NCBI GenBank assembly: GCA_001941065.1
Contig: MSHJ01000009.1
Location: forward strand, 130,810 to 194,809
Reading direction: 5' to 3'
Origin: Alistipes sp. Zagget8
Lineage (GTDB): Bacteria > Bacteroidota > Bacteroidia > Bacteroidales > Rikenellaceae
DNA: 64,000 bases
Shown here piece after piece: positions 1 through 7,011 of the stretch. The notes under the pieces were generated by a model. The model made no database searches and had not been told where the DNA came from. It saw nothing but the letters and a program-made list of their open reading frames with translations. Positions within the stretch are counted from its first letter, which is position 1; each line of letters opens with the position of its first letter. A program made the translations under genes and the position numbers.

Positions 1-1
1 G

Positions 2-526
2 GGGCTGCACAACGCCTACAACGCCATGGCGGCGGCTCTGGCGACCCTTGCGGCGGGTGTTGCCCCGGCGAAGGTCCGCAAGTCGCTGTATGCCTTCACG
101 CCCGTCGAGCACCGGCTGGAACCCGTGGCCGAGAAGGGCGGCGTGCTGTGGATCAACGACTCGAAGGCCACCAACGTCGATTCGGTCTACTATGCGCTGG
201 AGAGCATGACGCGCCCCGTGGTGTGGATTGCCGGCGGCACGGACAAGGGCAACGATTACGAACCGCTGAAGGCGTTCGCCCGGGCGAAGGTGCACACGCT
301 GGTCTGCATGGGTCTGGACAACGCCAAACTGGTGAAGGAGTTCTCCGGAGTGGTTCCCGAGGTGGTTTCGACCGACTCGCTCGAAGCCGCCATGACGGCC
401 TCGAAAGCCGCGGCACGCCCCGGCGATGTGGTCTTGCTGTCGCCTGCCTGCGCGAGCTTTGACCTCTTCAAAAACTACGAAAACCGCGGCGAACTGTTTA
501 AAAACTGGGTAACGGAAAAGGCTTAG
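2..526 (+). CDS. murD: UDP-N-acetylmuramoylalanine-D-glutamate ligase, C-terminal part
   Basis: This is the 3' end of a Mur ligase gene cut by the window edge; the frame is open from base 2 and ends with TAG at 524-526. The visible 174 residues cover the end of the central ATPase domain (GLHNAYNAMAAA, the helix after the ATP site) and the whole C-terminal glutamate-binding domain, with HRLE, NDSKATN and the GGTDKG block typical of MurD. MurD adds D-Glu to UDP-MurNAc-L-Ala in the cytoplasm during peptidoglycan precursor synthesis. The next gene, ftsW, starts 3 bases after the stop, the usual order in division and cell wall clusters, which supports MurD over other Mur ligases. Confidence 0.93.
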   Translation, partial: GLHNAYNAMAAALATLAAGVAPAKVRKSLYAFTPVEHRLEPVAEKGGVLWINDSKATNVDSVYYALESMTRPVVWIAGGTDKGNDYEPLKAFARAKVHTLVCMGLDNAKLVKEFSGVVPEVVSTDSLEAAMTASKAAARPGDVVLLSPACASFDLFKNYENRGELFKNWVTEKA

Positions 527-529
527 ACG

Positions 530-1912
530 ATGTACCGGGACGAGAGCAGAGACGAAGAACGGATGGCGGCCGAATCGGCCCGCGACGCTGCGCCCCGGCG
601 CGGCCGGCGGAGTGTGCCTGCCGATGATGCGGGTGCGCCGGACGGAGCCGCCGGAGGCGTCGGTGCCCGGGAAGCGGGCGAGGGACACAAATTCCGCTTC
701 TTTACGGGCGACCGGGTGCTGTGGATCATCCTCGCCGCGCTGGCGGTGATCTCGGTGCTGGTGGTCTACTCCTCGACGGCCAAGATGGCCTACGACGCCC
801 ATACGGCCCGCACGACGGCGCATTTCCTGCGCCAGCAGCTGATCCTGCTGGTCGTCAGCCTCCTGGCCATGTTCGTCGTGCAGCGAATCAACTGCCGCAT
901 CTACAATTTCCTCGCCCGGCCCGTCTATTTCCTCTCGGTGGCGCTCACCGTCGCCGTCTATTTCATCGGCGCCACGACCAACGGCGCCGCCCGCTGGATT
1001 CCGCTGGGGCCCTTCCAGTTCCAGCCCTCCGAGGCGCTGAAGGTCGCCACGGTGCTGTTCCTGGCCCAGCAGCTGGCCGCGCGGCAGTCGAAGATCGACA
1101 AGATACGCATCGTGCCGACGTGGAAATTCTGGACGTGGCGTTCGTCGCCCGAACAGCGGAAAATCTGGCGCGAGGGCACCTGGCCGATCCTGATGCCGGT
1201 GGCCGTTTCGGCTATGGTGATTTTCCCGGCGCACACGTCGTCGGCGGTGCTGGTGTGTCTGGCGTCGTGGGTGATGATGCTCATCGGCCGCGTGCGTTTC
1301 GGCGAGCTGATGAAGCTCGTGGGATGGGGCGTCGCGGCCATTGTCGTCATCATGACGCTCAACCTCGGGCGCAGCGAGACCGCCGAAGGGCGCGTCTCGA
1401 CGTGGATACACCTCTGGACCAAGTCGCAGACCGAAAAGCCCATCGAGCACCTCTCCGACACCGAACGTTCGATGATCGCCATCCATAACGGCGGCATCCT
1501 GGGCGAGGGCGCCGGGCAGAGCGCCATGCGCGTGGAGATGATTCACCCCGAGAGCGACTATGCCTATGCCTTCTTTGTCGAGGAGTACGGCATCATTCTG
1601 GCAGTCGTGCTGCTGATGCTCTATCTGTGGGTCTTTTTCCGGGGAATCGAGATTTTCCGCCGCTGCGGAACGGCCTTTCCGGGGTTGCTGGTGCTGGGGC
1701 TGGCGCTGCTGATAACGTGTCAGGCGCTGCTGCACATCATGGTCACGGTGAACCTGATTCCCGAAACGGGCCAGACCCTGCCGCTGATCTCGCGCGGCGG
1801 ATCGTCGATGCTCTTCACGATGATTGCCTTCGGGATGATCCTGAGCGTCAGCCGCCAGAACGACGAGCAGTCGCACGACCGGCCGAAAAGCGAAACATTG
1901 TACGAAAAATAA
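530..1912 (+). CDS. ftsW: FtsW-type SEDS glycosyltransferase / division protein
   Basis: The 460-residue product is a polytopic inner-membrane SEDS protein that polymerises lipid II glycan strands at the division septum together with a class B PBP. About 60 charged, Ala/Gly/Arg-rich residues precede the first membrane helix (starting near GDRVLWIILAAL), so it is longer than typical FtsW proteins of about 370-420 residues. Family signatures are GAARWIPLGPFQFQPSE near residue 150 and, close to the C terminus, NLIPETGQTLPLISRGGSS. It follows murD by 3 bases, which favours FtsW over RodA. The gene after it is an S4 protein instead of murG, so the usual cluster is broken here. Start at 530 is the first ATG after the murD stop; a later start at 572 would remove part of the charged tail. 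Confidence 0.92.
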   Translation: MYRDESRDEERMAAESARDAAPRRGRRSVPADDAGAPDGAAGGVGAREAGEGHKFRFFTGDRVLWIILAALAVISVLVVYSSTAKMAYDAHTARTTAHFLRQQLILLVVSLLAMFVVQRINCRIYNFLARPVYFLSVALTVAVYFIGATTNGAARWIPLGPFQFQPSEALKVATVLFLAQQLAARQSKIDKIRIVPTWKFWTWRSSPEQRKIWREGTWPILMPVAVSAMVIFPAHTSSAVLVCLASWVMMLIGRVRFGELMKLVGWGVAAIVVIMTLNLGRSETAEGRVSTWIHLWTKSQTEKPIEHLSDTERSMIAIHNGGILGEGAGQSAMRVEMIHPESDYAYAFFVEEYGIILAVVLLMLYLWVFFRGIEIFRRCGTAFPGLLVLGLALLITCQALLHIMVTVNLIPETGQTLPLISRGGSSMLFTMIAFGMILSVSRQNDEQSHDRPKSETLYEK

Positions 1913-1918
1913 CGTGTC

Positions 1919-2314
1919 ATGGAAGATATTCGATTGGACAAATACCTCTGGGCGGTGCGGATTTTCAAGACCCGCAGCGATGCCGCCGATGCCGTCCGCA
2001 CGAACAAAGTGACGGTCAACGGCTCCTCGGCCAAGCCTTCGCGCGAGGTGAAGATCGGCGACGTAATCGCCGTGCGCAAGCAGGCCGTGACCTATTCCTA
2101 TAAGGTCCTCGACCTGGTGTCGAGCCGCCAGCCGGCCAAGAACGTTCCGGAGTACTGCCTCAACATCACCCCGCAGGAGGAGCTGGACAAGCTCAACGTG
2201 CCCCGCGAAACGATCTTCGTCTTTCGCGACCGCGGCACGGGCCGTCCCACCAAGAAGGAGCGCCGCGAACTGGACGGGCTGATGGAGGAGGTCTATTACG
2301 ACGACGGGGAATAA
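1919..2314 (+). CDS. S4-domain RNA-binding protein (Hsp15/HslR-like)
   Basis: A 131-residue basic protein whose first 60 residues form an S4 RNA-binding domain (IRLDKYLWAVRIFKTRSDA, then VTVNGSSAKPSREVKIGD). The length and architecture match the Hsp15/HslR family, which binds stalled 50S subunits carrying nascent peptidyl-tRNA. The C-terminal tail is charged (RPTKKERRELD) as in the family. It starts 6 bases after ftsW and is probably cotranscribed with murD-ftsW; a strong hairpin follows the stop. The function in Bacteroidota is inferred from the family. Confidence 0.85.
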   Translation: MEDIRLDKYLWAVRIFKTRSDAADAVRTNKVTVNGSSAKPSREVKIGDVIAVRKQAVTYSYKVLDLVSSRQPAKNVPEYCLNITPQEELDKLNVPRETIFVFRDRGTGRPTKKERRELDGLMEEVYYDDGE

Positions 2315-2316
2315 AA

Positions 2317-2401
2317 AGAGAGCTCCGGCAGGAGCGCAATCCCGTCTTTTTCCTGAAGAATTTGAAGGGAAAAAGAAGGCAGCCTGCCGGGCTCTTTTTT
2401 C
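2317..2401 (+). terminator. Large hairpin terminator after the S4 gene
   Basis: The two outer arms, AGAGCTCCGGCAGG at about 2319-2332 and CCTGCCGGGCTCT at about 2384-2396, pair almost perfectly and are followed by a T run. A second stem (TCTTTTTCC with GGAAAAAGA) lies within the loop. It should end the murD-ftsW-S4 transcript. A second stem, GATTCGGC at 2407-2414 with GCCGAATC at 2438-2445, follows directly. Confidence 0.75.
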
Positions 2402-2514
2402 TATGAGATTCGGCAGGACGCAAAAAAGAGAGGCGGCGCCGAATCCTGCATCCTAAGGCTTTTGGCGGGCCCGCAACGACAAGAAAACAGCACACACCCC
2501 TCGGGGTGGTACTG

Positions 2515-2675
2515 TATCTTCGTTGCATAAAATTCGCCAAAATTTTAGGATGCGATACAATGGAAATATGTCAAGAACGCTATAAAGTCGGGACTCTACC
2601 TAACAAAGGTAAAGAAAAAAACCTGAAATGCAAAAAAGCGGCCCGAAAGCCGCTTTTCTTATTTTTTATTGAAAT
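2515..2675 (+). ncRNA. Candidate small RNA unit between the S4 gene and pth
   Basis: A -7-like element TATCTTCG at 2515-2522 is followed by about 110 bases without a convincing gene and then by a GC-rich stem (AAGCGGC, loop CCGAAA, GCCGCTT, about 2636-2655) with a following T-rich stretch, i.e. promoter, short body and terminator on the plus strand. A small stem TACCT/AGGTA lies at about 2598-2612. A 360-codon open frame runs on from here through pth and rplY but is antisense to both and not credible. The RNA itself is inference; the same hairpin also serves as terminator for pth on the other strand. Confidence 0.35.
2634..2672. terminator. Bidirectional terminator downstream of pth
   Basis: The stem AAAAAGCGGC-CCGAAA-GCCGCTTTT is flanked by A and T runs on both sides, so it can stop transcription on either strand. 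It lies immediately beyond the pth stop codon (minus strand, 2659-2661) and overlaps it slightly on the T-rich side. Confidence 0.8.
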
Positions 2676-3222
2676 TGGTCATCGTCAGCTGCGTCCCGAC
2701 GGTCGTGAACGACCGGATGGCATCGACGAAAACCTTCAGCCGGTCGGGCATGGCCGTCCGCTCCTCGTCGGACCACTCCCCGAGCACATACTCCACCTGA
2801 TGCCCTTTGGGAAAGTCGCCGCCCACGCCGAAGCGCATCCGGGCATACTCCTCCGTGCCGAGCAGTTCGGAGATGTTTTTCAGCCCGTTGTGGCCTCCGG
2901 CGCTCCCTTTCGGGCGCAGGCGCAGCGTGCCGAACGGCAGCGCGATATCGTCCGAGACGACCAGCAGGTTCTCCAGCGGAATCTTTTCGGCCTCCATCCA
3001 GTAGCGGACGGCCTTGCCCGAAAGATTCATGTAGGTCGAGGGCTTCAGCAGCACCAGCGTCCGGCCTTTGTGCTTCGCCTCGGCGACGTCGCCGTAACGG
3101 GCCGTCGTAAAAACAGCGTTGGACGCCTCTGCGAGGGCGTCCAACACGTTGAAACCGATGTTGTGACGGGTTCCGGCGTACTCGGCGCCGATGTTCCCGA
3201 GCCCAACAATGAGGTATTTCAT
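2659..3222 (-). CDS. pth: Peptidyl-tRNA hydrolase
   Basis: A 187-residue protein that cleaves the ester bond of peptidyl-tRNAs released from ribosomes. The family landmarks are present: [19 protein letters not shown] at the N terminus (Asn and catalytic His), [12 protein letters not shown] near residue 65, [11 protein letters not shown] near 90 and [12 protein letters not shown] near 107. Length is normal. It lies 14 bases downstream of rplY on the same strand, an arrangement seen in many bacteria, and both are probably read from the promoter at 3906-3913. Confidence 0.96.
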   Translation of the reverse strand: MKYLIVGLGNIGAEYAGTRHNIGFNVLDALAEASNAVFTTARYGDVAEAKHKGRTLVLLKPSTYMNLSGKAVRYWMEAEKIPLENLLVVSDDIALPFGTLRLRPKGSAGGHNGLKNISELLGTEEYARMRFGVGGDFPKGHQVEYVLGEWSDEERTAMPDRLKVFVDAIRSFTTVGTQLTMTNFNKK

Positions 3223-3236
3223 ACTCCTTCAGCCGG

Positions 3237-3815
3237 CTATTTGGCAGCTGCGGCGTCGGCGGCACCGCGCGATGCACGGGTCACACGGACGGCGCAAACG
3301 GCGGTCGTCGCCGGAGTCACGAATTTCAGGTTCTCGATCTCGAGGTCGCCTACGAAGATGGTCTTGCCGACACCCAGTTCGGTCACGTCCACGACGATTT
3401 CGTCGGGCAGGTTCTCGACCAGGGCGCTGACAACCAGCTTGCGGGCCGACAGGGCCAGCTTACCGCCGACCTTCACACCCTCGGCGTTACCCGTCAGGCG
3501 TACCGGAATGGCAATCGACACGGGCTTGCCGTCGGCGATGCGGAAGAAATCGAGGTGGAGAATCTCCTCGCGGATGGGGTGGAACTGAGCCTCGCGCAGC
3601 ACGCCCAGCTCTTTCTTGCCTTCGATGTCGAACTCCACGATATAGGAGTTGGGGGTGTAGATCAGGGATTTGATCTCGCGGGGGTCTACCGAGAAGGTCT
3701 CCGTGTCACCGTTGCCGCACAGTACGCAGGGAACCATGCCCTCGCGGCGTACCGCCTTGGCTGCTTTCTTGCCGAAATCGTCGCGCTTTACAGCCTTTAC
3801 CGAAATAGTTTTCAT
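3237..3815 (-). CDS. rplY: 50S ribosomal protein L25 / general stress protein Ctc
   Basis: A 192-residue protein of the long (Ctc) form of bL25, which binds 5S rRNA. The N-terminal 90 residues carry the L25 beta-barrel (KAVKRDDFGKKAAKAVRREG, then VLREAQFHPIREEILHLDFF), and the C-terminal part is the TL5-type domain with VSALVENLPDEIVVDVTEL. The last 20 residues are a low-complexity Ala-rich tail. It heads the rplY-pth transcript; the leader from the predicted start near 3900 is about 85 bases. Confidence 0.95.
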   Translation of the reverse strand: MKTISVKAVKRDDFGKKAAKAVRREGMVPCVLCGNGDTETFSVDPREIKSLIYTPNSYIVEFDIEGKKELGVLREAQFHPIREEILHLDFFRIADGKPVSIAIPVRLTGNAEGVKVGGKLALSARKLVVSALVENLPDEIVVDVTELGVGKTIFVGDLEIENLKFVTPATTAVCAVRVTRASRGAADAAAAK

Positions 3816-3905
3816 AGTAATTGGTTTGTTTTTAATGTGTTACCTTCGGCGGTTCTCAATGCGGACTCTGCGGACCGCATCCCATTTCCGCCTGCTTCGG
3901 GAGCG

Positions 3906-3913
3906 CAAAGATA
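3906..3913 (-). promoter_or_regulatory. Promoter -7 element for rplY-pth
   Basis: The minus strand reads TATCTTTG here, a perfect match to the Bacteroidota -7 consensus TAnnTTTG, about 90 bases upstream of the rplY start codon and oriented towards it. Confidence 0.65.
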
Positions 3914-3918
3914 ACGAA

Positions 3919-4033
3919 AAATTCATAATTCATAATTCATAATTCACAATTATTTGATAAAGAGTCTGAAAAACAAGGTCGGACCACCGTTCCGACCCTG
4001 CAAATTATGAATTATGAATTGTGAATTATGAAT
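3919..4033. repeat. Inverted-repeat element built of AATTATGAATT units
   Basis: The left part (about 3919-3955) is a run of ATTCATA-type units and the right part (about 4000-4033) is the same run inverted (AATTATGAATT and AATTGTGAATT). Between them lies a small stem GGTCGGA-CCACCG-TTCCGACC. The whole forms a long imperfect palindrome between the convergent/tandem units of rplY and galE. The last codons and the stop of galE lie inside the right arm. The same unit occurs at 55506-55545, so it is a dispersed repeat of this genome. Confidence 0.7.
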
Positions 4034-5057
4034 TTATTCCGCGCAGGTGTTTTTCCCAGGCCCAGGCGGCGCGGAGCGTCTCGTCGAGCGTCCGTTCGGC
4101 CTTCCAGCCCAGCTCGGTGTTCGCCAGCGTGGGGTCGGCCCAGATGGCGACGATGTCGCCCGCACGGCGCGGCGCGATCTTGTGGCAGACCTTCACGCCG
4201 TTGACCTCCTCGAATTTGCGCACCAGTTCCAGCACCGAGACGCCGTTGCCGGTGCCGACGTTGAAAATCTCGTAGGGCTGTTTCTCCTTGCCGTCGATCA
4301 TGCGGGCGATGGCTGCCACGTGGGCTTTGGCCAGGTCCACGACGTCGATGTAGTCGCGGATGCACGAGCCGTCGGGCGTCGGATAGTCGTCGCCGAAGAC
4401 CGAGAGGCATTCGCGCAGTCCGGCGGCGGTCTGCGTGACGAAGGGCACGAGGTTCTGCGGCACGCCGCGCGGCAGTTCGCCGATCAGCGCCGAGGGATGC
4501 GCCCCGATGGGGTTGAAATAGCGCAGGGCGATGCCCTTCATGCCGGGATAGGCGGCGATAGAGTCGCGCAGGATGTCCTCGCACATCTGCTTGGTGTTGC
4601 CGTAGGGCGAGGTTGCCGGCTTGCGGGGCGTCTGTTCGGTCACGGGCTGCTTCTCGGGCTCGCCGTAGACGGTGCACGACGACGAGAAGACGATGTTCCG
4701 GCGTCCGAATTCGCGCATCAGGCCGATGACGTTCATGAACGACGTGAGGTTGTTGCCGTAGTATTCGAGCGGCTTGGCGACCGATTCGCCCACGGCTTTC
4801 GACGCCGCGAAATGGATTACCGAGTCGAATTCGTACTGCTCGAAGACCTTGCGGAAGGCCGCGCGGTCGCAGCAGTCCGCCTCGACGAAGGGGATGTCGA
4901 CGCCCGTGATCCGGCGCACGCCCTCGACGGCGTTCATGTCGCTGTTCGAGAGGTTGTCGACGATCACGACGTCATACCCGGCATTGATGAGTTCCACGGT
5001 GGTGTGCGAGCCGATGTAGCCGGCACCGCCGCTGACCAATACACACGATTTTTTCAT
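4026..5057 (-). CDS. galE: UDP-glucose 4-epimerase
   Basis: A 343-residue short-chain dehydrogenase-type epimerase that interconverts UDP-Glc and UDP-Gal using NAD. The glycine-rich NAD motif is GGAGYIGSHT at residues 9-18, the catalytic Ser-Tyr-Lys set is SSSCTVYGE plus SPYGNTK near residues 126-156, and RYFNPIGAHPSALIGE is the substrate-binding stretch of true GalE. The C-terminal residues GINS and the stop are encoded by a dispersed AT-rich repeat, suggesting that the repeat replaced the original tail. A TATCTTTG promoter lies 26 bases upstream on the same strand. It may supply galactose residues for surface glycans or serve the galactosidases in this window. Confidence 0.96.
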   Translation of the reverse strand: MKKSCVLVSGGAGYIGSHTTVELINAGYDVVIVDNLSNSDMNAVEGVRRITGVDIPFVEADCCDRAAFRKVFEQYEFDSVIHFAASKAVGESVAKPLEYYGNNLTSFMNVIGLMREFGRRNIVFSSSCTVYGEPEKQPVTEQTPRKPATSPYGNTKQMCEDILRDSIAAYPGMKGIALRYFNPIGAHPSALIGELPRGVPQNLVPFVTQTAAGLRECLSVFGDDYPTPDGSCIRDYIDVVDLAKAHVAAIARMIDGKEKQPYEIFNVGTGNGVSVLELVRKFEEVNGVKVCHKIAPRRAGDIVAIWADPTLANTELGWKAERTLDETLRAAWAWEKHLRGINS

Positions 5058-5082
5058 AGGTTGCTGATTGTTATTTGAGTCA

Positions 5083-5090
5083 CAAAGATA
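5083..5090 (-). promoter_or_regulatory. Promoter -7 element for galE
   Basis: The minus strand reads TATCTTTG, a perfect TAnnTTTG element, 26 bases before the galE start codon. Confidence 0.65.
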
Positions 5091-5225
5091 TAATTTTTTC
5101 CGGCGGCGGCAAAAAAACGCGCCTGAAAATCGGGCGCGGAGGCTTTCGGGACGGCTCTGCTAACAAATTGTAACCCGGGGTGTGAAAAAAGCGCCGGGAG
5201 GGTGTCGGTTTTCGAAAAATTATCG

Positions 5226-5233
5226 TACATTTG
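5226..5233 (+). promoter_or_regulatory. Promoter -7 element for kbl-lrp
   Basis: TACATTTG matches TAnnTTTG; a T-rich GGTTTTCG stretch about 19 bases upstream could act as the -33 region. The kbl start lies about 52 bases downstream. Confidence 0.55.
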
Positions 5234-5284
5234 TAACAATTCGATACTTTAACGTGCGTGAATTCATCAAAACAATAACGGAAT

Positions 5285-6472
5285 ATGTACGGAAAAATCA
5301 AAGAGCACCTGCAGCATGAGCTCGCCGAAATCGAGGCCGCAGGGCTCTATAAACGGGAACGGGTCATCGAATCGCCCCAGCGGGCCGAGATCGAGGTTGC
5401 AGGTCGGAAGGCCCTGAATTTCTGTGCCAACAACTACCTCGGGCTGTCGGATAACCGGCGCCTCGTCGACGCCGCCAAGCGGGCCATGGACGAACGCGGC
5501 TTCGGCATGTCGTCCGTGCGTTTTATCTGCGGCTGCCAGGACATTCACAAGGAGCTCGAAAAGGCTATCGCCGACTATTTCGGCACCGAGGACACGATTC
5601 TTTACGCCGCCTGCTTCGACGCCAACGGCGGGGTCTTCGAACCGCTCTTCACGGAGCAGGACGCCATCATCTCCGATGCGCTGAACCACGCTTCGATCAT
5701 CGACGGCGTGCGTCTGTGCAAGGCCGTGCGCTACCGCTATGCCAATGCCGACATGGCCGAACTGGAGGAGTGCCTCCGGAAAGCGCAGGCCCAGCGTTTC
5801 CGCGTCATCTGCACCGACGGGGTCTTCTCGATGGACGGCAACGCCGCGCCGCTGGACAAAATCTGCTCCCTGGCCGAGAAATATGATGCGCTGGTGATGG
5901 TCGACGAGTGCCATTCGGCGGGCGTCCTGGGAAAGACGGGCCGCGGCATCACCGAACTCTACGACCTGCGCGGGCAGGTGGACATCCTGACGGGTACGCT
6001 CGGCAAGGCTTTCGGCGGCGCCGTGGGTGGTTTCACGACGGGCCGCAAGGAGATCATCGACATGCTCCGCCAGCGTTCGCGGCCCTATCTTTTCTCCAAC
6101 TCGCTGCCCCCTGCCGTGGTCGGCGCCGGGATCGAGCTGTTCAAAATGCTCGGCGAAAGCGACGCGATTCACGACCGCCTCGTGGCCAACGTCGAACATT
6201 TCCGCAGCGGCATGATGACCGCGGGCTTCGACATCAAACCTACCCAGTCGGCCATTTGCGCCGTGATGCTCTACGACGCCAAACTTTCGCAGGAGTTCGC
6301 CGCGAAACTCCAGGACGAAGGGGTCTTCGTCACGGGTTTCTACTACCCCGTGGTGCCGAAGGGACAGGCCCGCATCCGCGTGCAGGTCTCCGCAGGCCAC
6401 ACCACCGAACAGCTCGACCGCTGTATCGCCGCCTTCACGAAGGTCGGCAAAGCGTTAAACGTCATTAAATAA
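5285..6472 (+). CDS. kbl: Glycine C-acetyltransferase (2-amino-3-ketobutyrate CoA ligase)
   Basis: A 395-residue PLP-dependent alpha-oxoamine synthase that makes glycine and acetyl-CoA from 2-amino-3-ketobutyrate in threonine breakdown. Motifs are NFCANNYLGLS near residue 47, GMSSVRFICG near 77, DALNHASIIDGVRL near 133, VMVDECHSAGVLG near 206, and the PLP lysine Lys241 in TGTLGKAFGGA. The overall sequence favours Kbl over the closely related BioF or serine palmitoyltransferase. An Lrp/AsnC regulator follows 8 bases later and is probably cotranscribed, fitting amino-acid-responsive control. No threonine dehydrogenase gene is adjacent in this window. Confidence 0.9.
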   Translation: MYGKIKEHLQHELAEIEAAGLYKRERVIESPQRAEIEVAGRKALNFCANNYLGLSDNRRLVDAAKRAMDERGFGMSSVRFICGCQDIHKELEKAIADYFGTEDTILYAACFDANGGVFEPLFTEQDAIISDALNHASIIDGVRLCKAVRYRYANADMAELEECLRKAQAQRFRVICTDGVFSMDGNAAPLDKICSLAEKYDALVMVDECHSAGVLGKTGRGITELYDLRGQVDILTGTLGKAFGGAVGGFTTGRKEIIDMLRQRSRPYLFSNSLPPAVVGAGIELFKMLGESDAIHDRLVANVEHFRSGMMTAGFDIKPTQSAICAVMLYDAKLSQEFAAKLQDEGVFVTGFYYPVVPKGQARIRVQVSAGHTTEQLDRCIAAFTKVGKALNVIK

Positions 6473-6480
6473 GCACGATT

Positions 6481-6951
6481 ATGAAAACCTCACTGGACGC
6501 GATAGATCGCAAGATCCTCAAATACCTTATCAAGAACGCCCGGATGCCTTTTCTGGAGATCGCCCGCGAATGCGGTATTTCGGGAGCGGCCATCCACCAG
6601 CGCATCCGCAAACTGGACGAGGCCGGCGTGATTCTCGGCAGCCGCCTGATCGTCGATCCCAAAATGATGGGCTTCGATGTCTGCGCCCATATCAGCATCA
6701 CGCTGAAGGACCCGCAGCTGCTGAAGAAGACCGTCGAGGAGCTGCGGAAGGTTCCCGAGATTGTGGAGTGCCATTTCATCACGGGCAACGGCAACATCCT
6801 GGTGAAGCTCTACTGCGTGGATAACGAACACCTGATGCGCACGATTTTCGACGGCATCCTGCGCATTCAGGGCATCGCCACCACCGAGACGAACATCTCG
6901 TTGCAGGAGGTTTTCCAGCGCGAGGTGAACATCGATTTCATCGACCAGTAG
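6481..6951 (+). CDS. Lrp/AsnC-family transcriptional regulator
   Basis: A 156-residue regulator with an N-terminal winged helix-turn-helix (LDAIDRKILKYLIKNAR, then GISGAAIHQRIRKLDEAGVI) and a C-terminal RAM ligand-binding domain (VCAHISITLKD through VECHFITGNGNILVKLYC). Proteins of this type sense amino acids as octamers. Its position 8 bases after kbl suggests that it answers to an amino acid linked to threonine or glycine metabolism; the target is unknown. A strong terminator follows. Confidence 0.92.
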   Translation: MKTSLDAIDRKILKYLIKNARMPFLEIARECGISGAAIHQRIRKLDEAGVILGSRLIVDPKMMGFDVCAHISITLKDPQLLKKTVEELRKVPEIVECHFITGNGNILVKLYCVDNEHLMRTIFDGILRIQGIATTETNISLQEVFQREVNIDFIDQ

Positions 6952-6971
6952 TTTCGTCTCTCCCCGGATAC

Positions 6972-7011
6972 GAGAGCGGCCGACATTTTTGTCGGCCGCT
7001 CTCGGTTTTTA
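6972..7011. terminator. Bidirectional terminator between lrp and lacZ-like gene
   Basis: A perfect 13-bp stem (GAGAGCGGCCGAC at 6972-6984 with its complement at 6991-7003) with a 6-base loop is followed by a T run. It ends the kbl-lrp unit and lies at the stop codon of the convergent beta-galactosidase gene. Confidence 0.9.

Noticed and set aside
2506..3588. A 360-codon plus-strand frame running through pth and rplY.
   Set aside because: Antisense to two clear conserved genes and low-complexity; only the promoter-terminator unit at its start is kept as a possible RNA.
3919..4033. Regular AATTATGAATT units considered as a CRISPR array.
   Set aside because: Units are adjacent or 1-2 bases apart with no unique spacers, and no cas genes are near.
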